Assembly (NCBI GenBank): GCA_026874595.1
Contig: CM049315.1
Location: forward strand, 4,830,664-4,894,663
Direction: 5' to 3'
From: Sipunculus nudus
Taxonomy: Eukaryota > Annelida > Sipuncula > Golfingiida > Sipunculidae
DNA length: 64,000 bases
Shown here: positions 1 to 14,589 of the stretch, piece after piece
Layout: each line of letters begins with the position of its first letter
How positions within the stretch are numbered: the stretch's first letter is position 1
Notes under the pieces: generated by a model
The model's input: the letters and a program-made list of their open reading frames with translations, nothing else
What the model was told of the DNA's origin: nothing
Databases searched by the model: none
Translations under genes and position numbers: made by a program

Positions 1-1720
1 TAATTATTTTGATGTATCAGACCAACACGAAGAGACTGACAAATGAACCAGGTTGTAGTTAGTTTGGTATATCAGACCAACACGAGGAGACTGACAAATA
101 ACCCAGGTTGTAGTTAGTTTGGTATATCAGACCCACAGGAAGAGACTGACAAATGAACCAGGTTGTAGTTAGTTTGGTATATCAGACCAACACGAGGAGA
201 CTGACAAATAAACCAGGTTGTAGTTAGTTTGGTGTATCAGACCCACACGAAGAGACTGACAAATGAACCAGGTTGTAGTTAGTTTGGTATATCAGACCAA
301 CACGAGGAGACTGACAAATAAACCAGGTTGTAGTTAGTTTGGTGTATCAGACCCACACGAAGAGACTGACAAATGAACCAGGTTGTAGTTAGTTTGGTAT
401 ATCAGACCAACACGAGGAGACTGACAAATAAACCAGGTTGTAGTTAGTTTGGTATATCAGACCCACACGAAGAGACTGACAAATGAACCAGGTTGTAGTT
501 AGTTTGGTATATCAGACCAACACGAGGAGACTGACAAATAAACCAGGTTGTAATTAGTTTGGTATATCAGACCCACACGAAGAGACTGACAAATAAACCA
601 GGTTGTAATTAGTTTGGTATATCAGACCCACACGAAGAGACTGACAAATGAACCAGGTTGTAGTTAGTTTGGTATATCAGACCAACACGAGGAGACTGAC
701 AAATAAACCAGGTTGTAGTTAGTTTGGTGTATCAGACCAACACGAGGAGACTGACAAATAAACCAGGTTGTAGTTAGTTTGGTGTATCAGACCAACACGA
801 GGAGACTGACAAATAAACCAGGTTGTAGTTAGTTTGGTGTATCAGACCCACACGAAGAGACTGACAAATGAACCAGGTTGTAGTTAGTTTGGTATATCAG
901 ACCAACACGAGGAGACTGACAAATAAACCAGGTTGTAGTTAGTTTGGTATATCAGACCCACACGAAGAGACTGACAAATGAACCAGGTTGTAGTTAGTTT
1001 GGTATATCAGACCCACACGAGGAGACTGACAAATGAACCAGGTTGCAGTTAGTTTGGTATATCAGACCCACACGAGGAGACTGACAAATGAACCAGGTTG
1101 TAGTTAGTTTGGTATATCAGAACCACACGAAGAGACTGACAAATAAACCAGTTTGTAGTTAGTTTGGTATATCAGACCAACACGAGGAGACTGACAAATA
1201 TACCAGGTTGTAGTTAGTTTGGTATATCAGAACCACACGAGGAGACTGACAAATAAACCAGGTTGTAGTTAGTTTGGTATATCAGACCAACACGAGGAGA
1301 CTGACAAATATACCAGGTTGTAGTTAGTTTGGTATATCAGAACCACACGAGGAGACTGACAAATAAACCACTTTGTAGTTAGTTTGGTATATCAGACCAA
1401 CACGAGGAGACTGACAAATAAACCAGGTTGTAGTTAGTTTGGTATATCAGAACCACACGAGGAGACTGACAAATATACCAGGTTGTAGTTAGTTTGGTAT
1501 ATCAGACCCACACGAAGAGACTGACAAATAAACCAGGTTGTAGTTAGTTTGGTGTATCAGACCCACACGAGGAGACTGACAAATAAACCAGGTTGTAATT
1601 ATTTTGATGTATCAGACCAACACGAAGAGACTGACAAATAAACCACTTTGCAGTTTGTTTGGCATATCAGAGCAACACGAGGAGACTGACAAATGAACCA
1701 GTTTACAATTAGTTTGGTGT
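1..1720. repeat. 55-bp minisatellite array (truncated at left window edge)
   Basis: The spacing of the core AGTTTGGTATATCAGAC (61, 116, 171, 226 and on) gives a 55-bp period, so about 31 copies by length. The array runs off the left edge. Two monomer types alternate through most of the first kilobase: one carries CACGAAGAG with AAATGAACC, the other CACGAGGAG with AAATAAACC. This makes a 110-bp dimer. After about 1000 the alternation decays and variants such as AACCACACGA appear. The last copies (1590-1720) are the most diverged, as expected at an array edge. I see no coding potential. Confidence 0.97.
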
Positions 1721-3525
1721 TAGAAATAATATGAATCAGATGTGTTTATAAATATTTAATTGTTGAGACCAGAAGCAAGCCTTAATTTCGCCGAATTTCC
1801 AACGTATTCTGCCATATCGTATGTACAAATACCTGACCATAATGTTTGGCCCCTTTGTACGTAGACAGTTTGGGTATGCATGCAGTATGAATTTACAAAA
1901 GTCAATAATATTTCCGATACATTAATTAAAATTTACATAAATAAGGGATCTTATTCTGTCAGTGCTGTATTCGAGGAACTTAAGTGCTTAGGTAAACGCC
2001 AACACACAAAGCAGGTGTGATTAATGTGGCATGCCTTCGCACCAACAGTATCAATGAAGGATTAGTCTATATACACTAATCTGGTCTATCCTACTGACAC
2101 TTGTTGGAGACTCTGCATGTGTAACGTGGTAACTGTAAGATCAGCGTCGTAACTGTAAGATCAGCCGCGTGTCATGTCCTTGAAAGGTTGCCCGGGATTC
2201 ATCTAATCCAATCAGGGACAAAACCTCTGACACTTCCATGTTCCTCCTATAATAAGACTTTATCCACTTATCTCCAGCAGAGGAAACTGCGTAACGCGAC
2301 CACGTGACCCTTATTAAGTCCAGTTAATAGGGTTGGGAGAAGGGAGAGGGGGGGGGGGCGATTTAATTGGTAATGACAAGTTAGAATAACCGAAGTTATC
2401 CGACCGAAATATAGCTATATAGTGTGACCGCAAGGCTTTACCTATTAAAATGTTCTATCAAATCGCCACAACCAGTTTTCGCGGGTAATTTTCTTCTATG
2501 TCAAGTGACACAGGGGCTCGGAAATACCCTTAATACACTTTCAACCACCCCCTTAAGCTATCCATACGCATAAAGCTATGCTATCAGCATAGAAGATGCA
2601 TTTACTTTGTTTGTTCATATGCTACTTTTCATGAAATGGAGCACATTTATTTCTTAAAGATTAATTTTTGATAAACGAGTACTTTGTGTTACGTGGTTGT
2701 CCATTCTTACTGTAAGCCATGCTAAATCTTCTACACAGAAGACGTGTTAGTATTATTTATTTTGCATTCCAATGGAAACATAGTAAGTCAATACTAATTG
2801 AAGGTGTTACTTTTGTGGAGACGTTCATATCCAACGATTGATACATGACGGTTTGAGGGAAATTAAAACATATTGGAATATTTAAATATAGAACTTAATG
2901 CACAGATGAGTTTTTGGCGTATCATAACATGGTAGCTATCTAATTGAAAAATTTTATGAAAGACACCAATTGTCCACATACTATAATCCACAATGGTTCT
3001 GTTCTTTTTATAAGGTTTCAAAGGTCTGACATTTAAAATTTCAATTGTAGTCTACATGTAAATTTCAGTTAGTAGGGTGATCGTTCTCTTTGGTTTGGGG
3101 ATTAAAAATACTCTTTTTGAAGCGAACACATAAAACGTATGGTAACAGTACAGTAAAGCCTAACTAATCACAAAAAAATGTTACCCTTTGACGTTGGCCA
3201 ATATAACCTGTTTGAAATTTTTTGTTTGTTTAATAGGTATTTTGAAAGAAATGCAAAATATACTTTCATCAGACTGACGGTGCTCTAGAGGGGATATATT
3301 TCCGAGGGTGTCTTTTATAGTATAAACCAATATTACCCTGTGAAAGATAAAAACAACTCTATGAATAGGGGGGGGGGGGCAAAAATCCGATTAAACAATG
3401 CAGAGTACATTTTCTATAATCAAGAGGGTGGACTTAAACCTCTAATATCTTCCTTATTAATCTGTCCCGACCCGCCTTCATCGTCCGAGGATTGCTCAAA
3501 TTTTCATATGCGAAAAATATGATAA
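1721..3525. other. Intergenic spacer, no gene seen
   Basis: This is AT-rich unique sequence between the 55-bp array and the first solo LTR. Only short chance frames occur. A two-copy 20-bp direct repeat built on AACTGTAAGATCAGC lies at about 2131-2165. Short G runs occur at about 2350 and 3369. Confidence 0.6.
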
Positions 3526-4355
3526 TGTTACAGGTGCCCCTTTTATTATGTGCAGCGGTCTTACAGATGATTGTTTTATTGTGCACACGGATGTTCCATG
3601 TGTTGTTGGCGTTTGGTTTGTGTGCCACGCGTAGCTCGTGTTGTGGCGGCCTCGCCTGGCCGAATGTTGCAGGCTCGGTTTAATGCCAAATTACACAGCG
3701 TTCTTTGTTCTAGTATGTTCTTCGAACGTGTGTACTGTGTTAGATTCTTTAGATTGTTCGAGAAATGGAAAATTCTCGGCTTGAGGTGAAAAGTTATATA
3801 AAGAGGCCGTATTTTAAAGCCGGGAGAGAGAGGTCAGAGAATATTCCAGCGGACACAGAAGCGTATGTGTCCGTTTGTGGGACCTATTCCGATAAGTGCG
3901 GCAATTATAGATTTTCTTCAGATTTTCTTCTGGATTTGTGACGAATCATATTTGGTCTTCAGTTTACTTCCGGGATTGTTACAAGAGCTTTACATTGGAC
4001 TGTTATTCTCCGAGAGAATTTGTGTTAACTGTTCGTCCGGCTTATCGCCGTGACAGTGGTGGTATCCAGGTACTATGCACTTTTTTTAAATTTTACTGTG
4101 TGATTATATTGATTTGTTCTTATACTGCTGTTATACTGTGTAATTGTATGGATTTAGTGTACTGTTAGGGTTGTTTGCAGAATAAATTAAGGATATTTGT
4201 TAACAAAAAAAAAAACAAAAAAAACACTGACTTCTTTGTTCATTCCCCTAGACATTTCACGCAGCCTAGTGTTGCAGATTCTTATTTTTTTATCTCATTG
4301 ACAAAATTGATGTTCATCACGCATACGTGATCTGTTGATATTAGGTTCCGTTACA
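3526..4355 (+). mobile_element. Solo LTR of a Ty3/Gypsy-like retrotransposon (copy 1)
   Basis: This 830-bp element starts TGTTACAGGTGCCCC and ends TTCCGTTACA. It is flanked on both sides by ATAA (3522-3525 and 4356-4359), a 4-bp target-site duplication. Retroviral-type landmarks are in order: a TATATAAA box at about 3795-3802, a probable transcript start downstream near the GGGAGAGAGAGG stretch, and an AATAAA poly(A) signal at 4181. No internal coding region follows, so it is a solo LTR left by LTR-LTR recombination. A second diverged copy lies at 34268-35060. The TG...CA ends and 4-bp duplication fit Ty3/Gypsy, but the clade cannot be set without an internal region. Short open frames inside it are incidental. 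Confidence 0.87.
3795..3802 (+). promoter_or_regulatory. TATA box of solo LTR copy 1
   Basis: TATATAAA lies about 270 bp into the LTR and 380 bp before its AATAAA, the usual order for the U3/R/U5 parts of an LTR. The matching position in copy 2 (about 34535-34543) is also TATA-rich. Confidence 0.55.
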
Positions 4356-5401
4356 ATAATTGTTCTATATAAGTTATTGTATAACGAATTATGATATGTT
4401 ATATGAAGTCATAAAACAATAACTGGTGTACGCCATACTAAAGTATGCCTATCCAAACATTATGTCCTATAGAAGGCGCAAAATTGAACCCCCCCCCCCC
4501 CCCGCCACCCTTATTAAACAACTAGCAGAGGTACACGGTGGCCCTGGGCAAAAGTCAGCTATCTAAAAACAAAAGCAGAAAAAAACAAAAAAAAAACAAA
4601 AACATAGTCACGTAAGAATACATGTCAGGTAAAATAATCATTTGTGAATGGAGGCTTCGTTTGTTCAGGCGTTTTGGCAAAAGGAATATTCCAAGGTAAG
4701 GAAGGATAGGACAGAAAGTGAAATAAATTTAGCGGCGATGAGCGAAATCAAGGGTAAATATTACACATAATCTGCTGATAGCGATAAAGGAATTTTACTG
4801 TCCTGAAGTTTGACAGGCCCTTTGGTACCATCCCGTTTCGGTCCCGCTTCAAGTCCGTTTCGGTCCACTTATTACGTTATCACACAATAAATTATTTAAT
4901 TCTGAAATAATCTTAATTTTAAATATATGCTACTCTTTAATCAAATATAAGAGCTCAGTATGTTTATGTATGCAGTCATTGGCCGTGACCAAATGTTTCT
5001 TTCTGTACAGGAGGCGCGAAATTATTTGGTAATCGGAGATTTATTGTGGTCCCATAATGTACAAATAATGGCCACCCATTAAAATAATTATTTAAACCGA
5101 TGGTTAACGGTCATAGAGACGGCATATTTGATTAGCGAGTTCAGGCCTGCTGACCAGGGAAACACCTGAAGATACATTCACTACAGATAGGGCTTTAAAA
5201 TCAGAAGAAAACAATGGCCTTTGTTTCGACTAAGCTGAACTGGTTATGAAAGGCCGGTCCGGAATGCTGCAGAAGTACTTTTTACACATAAATGGCCGTT
5301 AAGTGCGCGGATTAAATCAGGATTCAACCTCTGGCCATCTAGCGGAATGTTCCGAATGTGAAAGCCGAAAAGAAAGTATGTTGGGCGTCCAGGAAGGAGC
5401 G
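4356..5401. other. Intergenic spacer, no gene seen
   Basis: Unique AT-rich sequence between solo LTR 1 and the 49-bp array. It holds a C run at about 4490-4503 and A-rich stretches near 4565-4605. I see no open frame with recognisable content. Confidence 0.6.
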
Positions 5402-8400
5402 CATAACTAACAAACGTGCAGACAAGCAGAATAGATCCATGGACTGTTGACATAACTAACAAACATGCTGACAAGCAGAGTAGATCCATGGACTGTTTAC
5501 ATAACTAACAAACCTGCTGACAAGCAGAATCGATCCATGGACTGTTGACATAACTAACAAACATGCTGACAAGCAGAATAGATCCATGGACTATTGACAA
5601 AACTAACAAACATGCTGACAAGCAGAATAGATCCATGGACTGTTGACATAACTAACAAACATGCAGACAAGCAGAATAGATCCATTGACTGTTGACATAA
5701 CTAACAAACATGCAGACAAGCAGAATAGATCCATGGACTGTTGACATAACTAACAAACGTGCAGACAAGCAGAATAGATCCATGGACTGTTGACATAACT
5801 AACAAATATGCAGACAAGCAGAATAGATCCATGGACTGTTGACATAACTAACAAACATGCTGACAAGCAGAAAAGATCCATGGACTGTTGACATAACTAA
5901 CAAACATGCAGACAAGCAGAATAGATCCATGGACTGTTGACATAACTAACAAACATGAAGACAAGCAGAATAGATTCATGGACTGTTGACATAACTAACA
6001 AACATGCAGACAAGCAGAATAGATCCATGGACTGTTGACATAACTAACAAACATGCTGACAAGCAGAAAAGGTCCATGGACTGTTGACAAAACTAACAAA
6101 CAAGCTGACAAGCAGAATAGATCCATGGACTGTTGACATAACTAACAAACATGCTGACAAGCAGAATAGATCCATGGACTGTTGACATAACTAACAAACA
6201 TGCTGACAAGCAGAATAGATCCATGGACTGTTGACATAACTAACAAACGTGCAGACAAGCAGAATAGATCCATGGACTGTTGACATAACTAACAAACATG
6301 CAGACAAGCAGAATAGATCCATGGACTGTTGACATAACTAACAAACATGCAGACAAGCAGAATAGATCCATGGACTGTTGACATAACTAACAAACGTGCA
6401 GACAAGCAGAATAGATCCATGGACTGTTGACATAACTAACAAACATGCTGACAAGCAGAATAGATCCATGGACTGTTGACATAACTAACAAACGTGCAGA
6501 CAAGCAGCATAGATCCATGGACTGTTGACATAACTAACAAACATGCTGACAAGCAGAATAGATCCATGGACTGTTGACATAACTAACAAACGTGCAGACA
6601 AGCAGCATAGATCCATGGACTGTTGACATAACTAACAAACATGCTGACAAGCAGAATAGATCCATGGACTGTTGACATAACTAACAAACGTGCAGACAAG
6701 CAGCATAGATCCATGGACTGTTGACATAACTAACAAACATGCTGACAAGCAGAATAGATCCATGGACTGTTGACATAACTAACAAACGTGCAGACAAGCA
6801 GAATAGATCCATGGACTGTTGACATAACTAACAAACATGCTGACAAGCAGAATAGATCCATGGACTGTTGACATAACTAACAAACGTGCAGACAAGCAGA
6901 ATAGATCCATGGACTGTTGACATAACTAACAAACATGCTGACAAGCAGAATAGATCCATGGACTGTTGACATAACTAACAAACGTACAGACAAGCAGCAT
7001 AGATCCATGGACTGTTGACATAACTAACAAACATGTTGACAAGCAGAATAGATCCATGGACTGTTGACATAACTGACAAACATGCTGACAAGCAGAATAG
7101 ATCCATGGACTGTTGACATAACTAACAAACATGCTGACAAGCAGAATAGATCCATGGACTGTTGACATAACTAACAAACATGCTGACAAGCAGAATAGAT
7201 CCATGGACTGTTGACATAACTAACAAACGTGCAGACAAGCAGCATAGATCCATGGACTGTTGACATAACTAACAAACGTGCTGACGAGCAGCATAGATCC
7301 ATGGACTGTTGACATAACTAACAAACGTGCAGACAAGCAGCATAGATCCATGGACTGTTGACATAACTAACAAAGATGCTGACAAGCAGAATAGATCCAT
7401 GGACTGTTGACATAACTAACAAACATGCTGACAAGCAGAATAGATCCATGGACTGTTGACATAACTAACAAACGTGCAGACAAGCAGCATAGATCCATGG
7501 ACTGTTGACATAACTAACAAACGTGCAGACAAGCAGAATAGATCCATGGACTGTTGACATAACTAACAAACATGCTGACAAGCAGAATAGATCCATGGAC
7601 TGTTGACATAACTAACAAACATGCTGACAAGCAGAATAGATCCATGGACTGTTGACATAACTAACAAACATGCAGACAAGCTGAATAGATCCATGGACTG
7701 TTGACATAACTAACAAACATGCTGACAAGCAGAATAGGTCCATAGACTGTTGACATAACTAACAAACATGCTGACAAGCAGAATAGATCCATGGACTGTT
7801 GACATAACTAACAAACATGCTGACAAGCAGAATAGATCCATGGACTGTTGACATAACTAACAAACATGCTGACAAGCAGAATAGATCCATGGACTGTTGA
7901 CATAACTAACAAACATGCTGACAAGCAGAATAGATCCATGGACTGTTGACAAAACTAACAAACATGCTGACAAGCAGAATAGATCCATGGACTGTTGACA
8001 TAACTAACAAACATGCAGACAAGCAGAATAGATCCATAAATTGTTGACATAACTAACAAACGTGCAGACAAGCAGAATAGATCCATGGACTGTTGACATA
8101 ACTAACAAACATGCTGACAAGCAGAATAGATCCATGGACTGTTGACATAACTAACAAACATGCTGACAAGCAGAATAGATCCATGGACTGTTGACATAAC
8201 TAACAAACATGCAGACAAGCAGAATAGATCCATATATTGTTGACATAACTAACAAACGTGCAGACAAGCAGAATAGATCCATGGACTGTTGACATAACTA
8301 ACAAACATGCTGACAAGCAGAATAGATCCATGGATTGTTGACATAACTAACAAACATGCTGACAAGCAGAATAGATCCATGGACTGTTGACATAACTAAC

Positions 8401-11400
8401 AAACATGCTGACAAGCAGAATAGATCCATGGACTGTTGACATAACTAACAAACATGCTGACAAGCAGAATAGATCCATGGACTGTTGACATAACTAACAA
8501 ACATGCAGACAAGCAGAATAGATCCATGGACTGTTGACATAACTAACAAACATGCTGACAAGCAGAATAGATCCATGGACTGTTGACATAACTAACAAAC
8601 ATGCTGACAAGCAGAATAGATCCATGGACTGTTGACATAACTAACAAACGTGCAGACAAGCAGCATAGATCCATGGACTGTTGACATAACTAAGAAACGT
8701 GCAGAGAAGCAGAATAGATCCATGGACTGTTGACATAACTAACAAACATGCTGACAAGCAGAATAGATCCATGGACTGATGACATAACTAACAAACATGC
8801 TGACAAGCAGAATAGATCCACGGACTGTTGACATAACTAACAAACATGCAGACAAGCAGAATAGATCCATGGACTGTTGACATAACTAACAAACATGCTG
8901 ACAAGCAGAACAGATCCATGGACTGTTGACATAACTAACAAACGTGCAGACAAGCAGAATAGATCCATGGACTGTTGACATAACTAACAAACATGCTGAC
9001 AAGCAGAATAGATCCATGGACTGTTGACATAACTAACAAACATGCTGACAAGCAGAATAGATCCATGGACTGTTGACATAACTAACAAACATGCTGACAA
9101 GCAGAATAGATCCATGGACTGTTGACATAACTAACAAACATGCAGACAAGCAGAATAGATCCATGGACTGTTGACATAACTAACAAACATGCTGACAAGC
9201 AGAATAGATCCATGGACTGTTGACATAACTAACAAACATCCTGACAAGCAGAATAGATCCATGGACTGTTGACATAACTAACAGACATGCTGACAAGCAG
9301 AATAGATCCATGGACTGTTGACATAACTAACAAACGTGCAGACAAGCAGAATAGATCCATGGACTGTTGACATAACTAACAAACATGCTGACAAGCAGAA
9401 TAGATCCATGGACTGTTGACATAACTAACAAACATGCTGACAAGCAGAATAGATCCATGGACTGTTGACATAACTAACAAACGTGCAGACAAGCAGAATA
9501 GATCCATGGACTGTTGACATAACTAACAAACATGCTGACAAGCAGAATAGATCCATGGACTGTTGACATAACTAACAAACATGCCGACAAGCAGAATAGA
9601 TCCATGGACTGTTGACATAACTAACAAACATGCTGACAAGCAGAATAGATCCATGGACTGTTGACATAACTAACAAACATGCTGACAAGCAGAATAGATC
9701 CATGGACTGTTGACATAACTAACAAACATGCTGACAAGCAGAATAGATCCATGGACTGTTGACATAACTAACAAACGTGCAGACAAGCAGCATAGATCCA
9801 TGGACTGTTGACATAACTAACTAACGTGCAGACAAGCAGCATAGATCCATGGACTGTTGACATAACTAACAAACGTGCAGACAAGAAGCATAGATCCATG
9901 GACTGTTGACATAACTAACAAACATGCTGACAAGCAGAATAGATCCGTGGACTGTTGACATAACTAACAAACATGCTGACAAGCAGAATAGATCCATGGA
10001 CTGTTGACATAACTAACAAACGTGCAGACAAGCAGCATAGATCCATGGACTGTTGACATAACTAACAAACATGCTGACAAGCAGAATAGATCCATGGACT
10101 GTTGACATAACTAACAAACATGCTGACAAGCAGAATAGATCCATGGACTGTTGACATAACTAACAAACATGCTGACAAGCAGAATAGATCCATGGACTGT
10201 TGACATAACTAACAAACGTGCAGACAAGCAGAATAGATCCATGGACTGTTGACATAACTAACAAACATGCTGACAAGCAGAATAGATCCATGGACTGTTG
10301 ACATAACTAACAAACATGCTGACAAGCAGAATAGATCCATGGACTGTTGACATAACTAACAAACATGCAGACAAGCAGAATAGATCCATGGACTGTTGAC
10401 ATAACTAACAAACATGCTGACAAGCAGAATAGATCCATGGACTGTTGACATAACTAACAAACGTGCAGAGAAGCAGAATAGATCCATGGACTGTTGACAT
10501 AACTAACAAACATGCTGACAAGCAGAATAGATCCATGGACTGTTGACATAACTAACAAACATGCTGACAAGCAGAATAGATCCATGGACTGTTGACATAA
10601 CTAACAAACATGCTGACAAGCAGAATAGATCCATGGACTGTTGACATAACTAACAAACATGCAGACAAGCAGAATAGATCCATGGACTGTTGACATAACT
10701 AACAAACATGCTGACAAGCAGAATAGATCCATGGACTGTTGACATAACTAACAAACATCCTGACAAGCAGAATAGATCCATGGACTGTTGACATAACTAA
10801 AAAACATGCTGACAAGCAGAATAGATCCATGGACTGTTGACATAACTAACAAACGTGCAGACAAGCAGAATAGATCCATGGACTGTTGACATAACTAACA
10901 AACATGCTGACAAGCAGAATAGATCCATGGACTGTTGACATAACTAACAAACATGCTGACAAGCAGAATAGATCCATGGACTGTTGACATAACTAACAAA
11001 CATGCTGACAAGCAGAATAGATCCATGGACTGTTGACATAACTAACAAACATGCAGACAAGCAGAATAGATCGATGGACTGTTGACATAACTAACAAACA
11101 TGCTGACAAGCAGAATAGATCCATGGACTATTGACATAACTAACAAACATCCTGACAAGCAGAATAGATCCATGGACTGTTGACATAACTAACAAACATG
11201 CTGACAAGCAGAATAGATCCATGGACTGTTGACATAACTTACAAACATGCATTCAGAAGAATAGGTCCATGGACTGTTGACATAACTAACAAAAATGCTG
11301 ACAAGCAGAATAGTACATGGACTGTTGACATAACTAACAAACATGCTGACAAGCAGAATCTGTCCATGGACTGTTGACATAACTAACAATTATGCGGACA

Positions 11401-14400
11401 AGCAGAATCGGTCCATGGACTGTTGACATAACTAACAAACATGCTGACAAGCAGAATAGATCCATGGACTGTTGACATAACTAACAAACATGCTGACAAG
11501 CAGAATCGGTCCATGGACTGTTGACATAACTAACAAACATGCTGACAAGTAGAATAGATCCATGGACTGTTGACATAACTAACAAACATGCTGACAAGCA
11601 GAATCGGTCCATGGACTGTTGACATAACTAACAAACATGCTGACAAGCAGAATAGGTCCATGGACTGTTGACATAACTAACAAACATGCTGACAAGCAGA
11701 ATAGATCCATGGACTGTTGACATAACTAACAAACGTGCAGACAAGCAGAATAGATCCATGGACTGTTGACATAACTAACAAACATGCTGAAAAGCAGAAT
11801 AGATCCATGGATTGTTGACATAACTAACAAACATGCTGACAAGCAGAATAGATCCATGGACTGTTGACATAACTAACAAACATGCAGACAAGCAGAATAG
11901 ATTCATGGACTGTTGACATAACTAACAAACATGCTGACAAGCAGAATAGATCCATGGACTGTTGACATAACTAACAAACGTGCAGACAAGCAGCATAGAT
12001 CCATGGACTGTTGACATAACTAACAAACGTGCAGAGAAGCAGAATAGATCCATGGACTGTTGACATAACTAACAAACATGCTGACAAGCAGAATAGATCC
12101 ATGGACTGTTGACATAACTAACAAACATGCTGACAAGCAGAATAGATCCACGGACTGTTGACATAACTAACAAACATGCAGACAAGCAGAATAGATCCAT
12201 GGACTGTTGACATAACTAACAAACATGCTGACAAGCAGAACAGATCCATGGACTGTTGACATAACTAACAAACGTGCAGACAAGCAGAATAGATCCATGG
12301 ACTGTTGACATAACTAACAAACATGCTGACAAGCAGAATAGATCCATGGACTGTTGACATAACTAACAAACATGCTGACAAGCAGAATAGATCCATGGAC
12401 TGTTGACATAACTAACAAACATGCTGACAAGCAGAATAGATCCATGGACTGTTGACATAACTAACAAACATGCAGACAAGCAGAATAGATCCATGGACTG
12501 TTGACATAACTAACAAACATGCTGACAAGCAGAATAGATCCATGGACTGTTGACATAACTAATAAACATCCTGACAAGCAGAATAGATCCATGGACTGTT
12601 GACATAACTAACAAACATGCTGACAAGCAGAATAGATCCATGGACTGTTGACATAACTAACAAACGTGCAGACAAGCAGAATAGATCCATGGACTGTTGA
12701 CATAACTAACAAACATGCTGACAAGCAGAATAGATCCATGGACTGTTGACATAACTAACAAACATGCTGACAAGCAGAATAGATCCATGGACTGTTGACA
12801 TAACTAACAAACATGCTGACAAGCAGAATAGATCCATGGACTGTTGACATAACTAACAAACATGCTGACAAGCAGAATAGATCCATGGACTGTTGACATA
12901 ACTAACAAACATGCTGACAAGCAGAATAGATCCATGGACTGTTGATATAACTAACAAACGTGCAGACAAGCAGCATAGATCCATGGACTTTTGACATAAC
13001 TAACAAACGTGCAGACAAGCAGCATAGATCCATGGACTGTTGACATAACTAACAAACGTGCAGACAAGCAGCATAGATCCATGGACTGTTGACATAACTA
13101 ACAAACATGCTGACAAGCAGAATAGATCCGTGGACTGTTGACATAACTAACAAACATGCTGACAAGCAGGATAGATCCATGGATGTTGACATAACTTACA
13201 AACATGCATTCAGAAGAATAGGTCCATGGACTGTTGACATAACTAACAAACATGCTGACAAGCAGAATAGGTACATGGACTGTTGACATAACTAACAAAC
13301 ATACTGACAAGCAGAATAGATCCATGGACTGTTGACATAACTAACAAACATGCTGACACGCAGAATAGATCCATGGACTGTTGACATAACTAACAAACAT
13401 GCAGACAAGCAGAATAGATCCATGGACTGTTGACATAACTAACAAACATGCTGACAAGCAGAATAGATCCATGGACTGTTGACATAACTAACAAACATCC
13501 TGACATGCAGAATAGATCCATGGACTGTTGACATAACTAACAAACATGCTGACAAGCAGAATAGATCCATGGACTGTTGACATAACTTACAAACATGCAT
13601 TCAGAAGAATAGGTCCATGGACTGTTGACATAACTAACAAACATGCTGACAAGCAGAATAGGTACATGGACTGTTGACATAACTAACAAACATGCTGACG
13701 AGCAGAATAGGTCCATGGACTGTTGACATAACTGACAAACATGCTGATAAGCAGAATAGATCCATGGACTGTTGACATAACTAACAAACATGCGGACAAG
13801 CAGAATAGGTCCATGGACTGTTGACATAACTTACTAACGTGCAGTTAGAAGAATAGGTCAATGGACTGTTGACATAACTTACAAACATGCTGACAAGCAG
13901 AATAGGTACATGGACTGTTGACATAACTAACAAACATGCTGACAAGCAGAATCGGTCCATGGACTGTTGACAGAACTAACAATTATGCGGACAAGCAGAA
14001 TCGGTCCATGGACTGTTGACATAACTAACAAACATGCTGACAAGCAGAATAGATCCATGGACTGTTGACATAACTAACAAACATGCTGACAAGCAGAATC
14101 GGTCCATGGACTGTTGACATAACTAACAAACATGCTGACAAGTAGAATAGATCCATGGACTGTTGACATAACTAACAAACATGCTGACAAGCAGAATCGG
14201 TCCATGGACTGTTGACATAACTAACAAACATGCTGACAAGCAGAATCGGTCCATGGACTGTTGACATAACTAACAAACATGCTGACAAGCAGAATAGATC
14301 CATGGACTGTTGACATAACTAACAAACATGCTGACAAGCAGAATAGGTCTATGGACTGTTGACATAACTAACAAACATGCTGACAAGCAGAATAGGTCAA

Positions 14401-14589
14401 TGGACTGTTGACATAACTAACAAACATGCTGACAAGCAGAATAGGTCAATGGACTGTTGACATAACTTACAAACATGCTGACAAGCAGAATCGGTCCATG
14501 GACTGTTGACATAACTAACAAACATGCTGACAAGCAGAATCGGTCCATGGACTGTTGACATAACTAACAAACATGCTGACAAGCTGACA
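5402..14589. repeat. 49-bp minisatellite mega-array, about 187 copies
   Basis: The unit contains GATCCATGGACTGTTGACAT followed by AACTAACAAACATGCTGACA. GATCC recurs at 49-bp steps (for example 5581 and 5630), so 9.2 kb holds about 187 copies. Two main variants are interspersed: CATGCTGACAAGCAGAATAG and CGTGCAGACAAGCAGCATAG. Rare markers reveal block duplication: AGAACAGATCC recurs at 8908 and 12238, about 3.33 kb or 68 monomers apart. The right third (after about 11220) is more diverged, with ATTCAGAAGAATAGG and AATCGGTCC units. Because 49 is not a multiple of 3, the reading frame cycles every three units. The short minus-strand frames rich in MSTVHG and LLVSMFVSYVNSP are therefore translations of the repeat, not genes. 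Confidence 0.98.

Noticed and set aside
5402-14589. CRISPR-like array of direct repeats
   Set aside because: The repeats are contiguous with no unique spacers, there are no cas genes, and the genome context is eukaryotic. It is a minisatellite.
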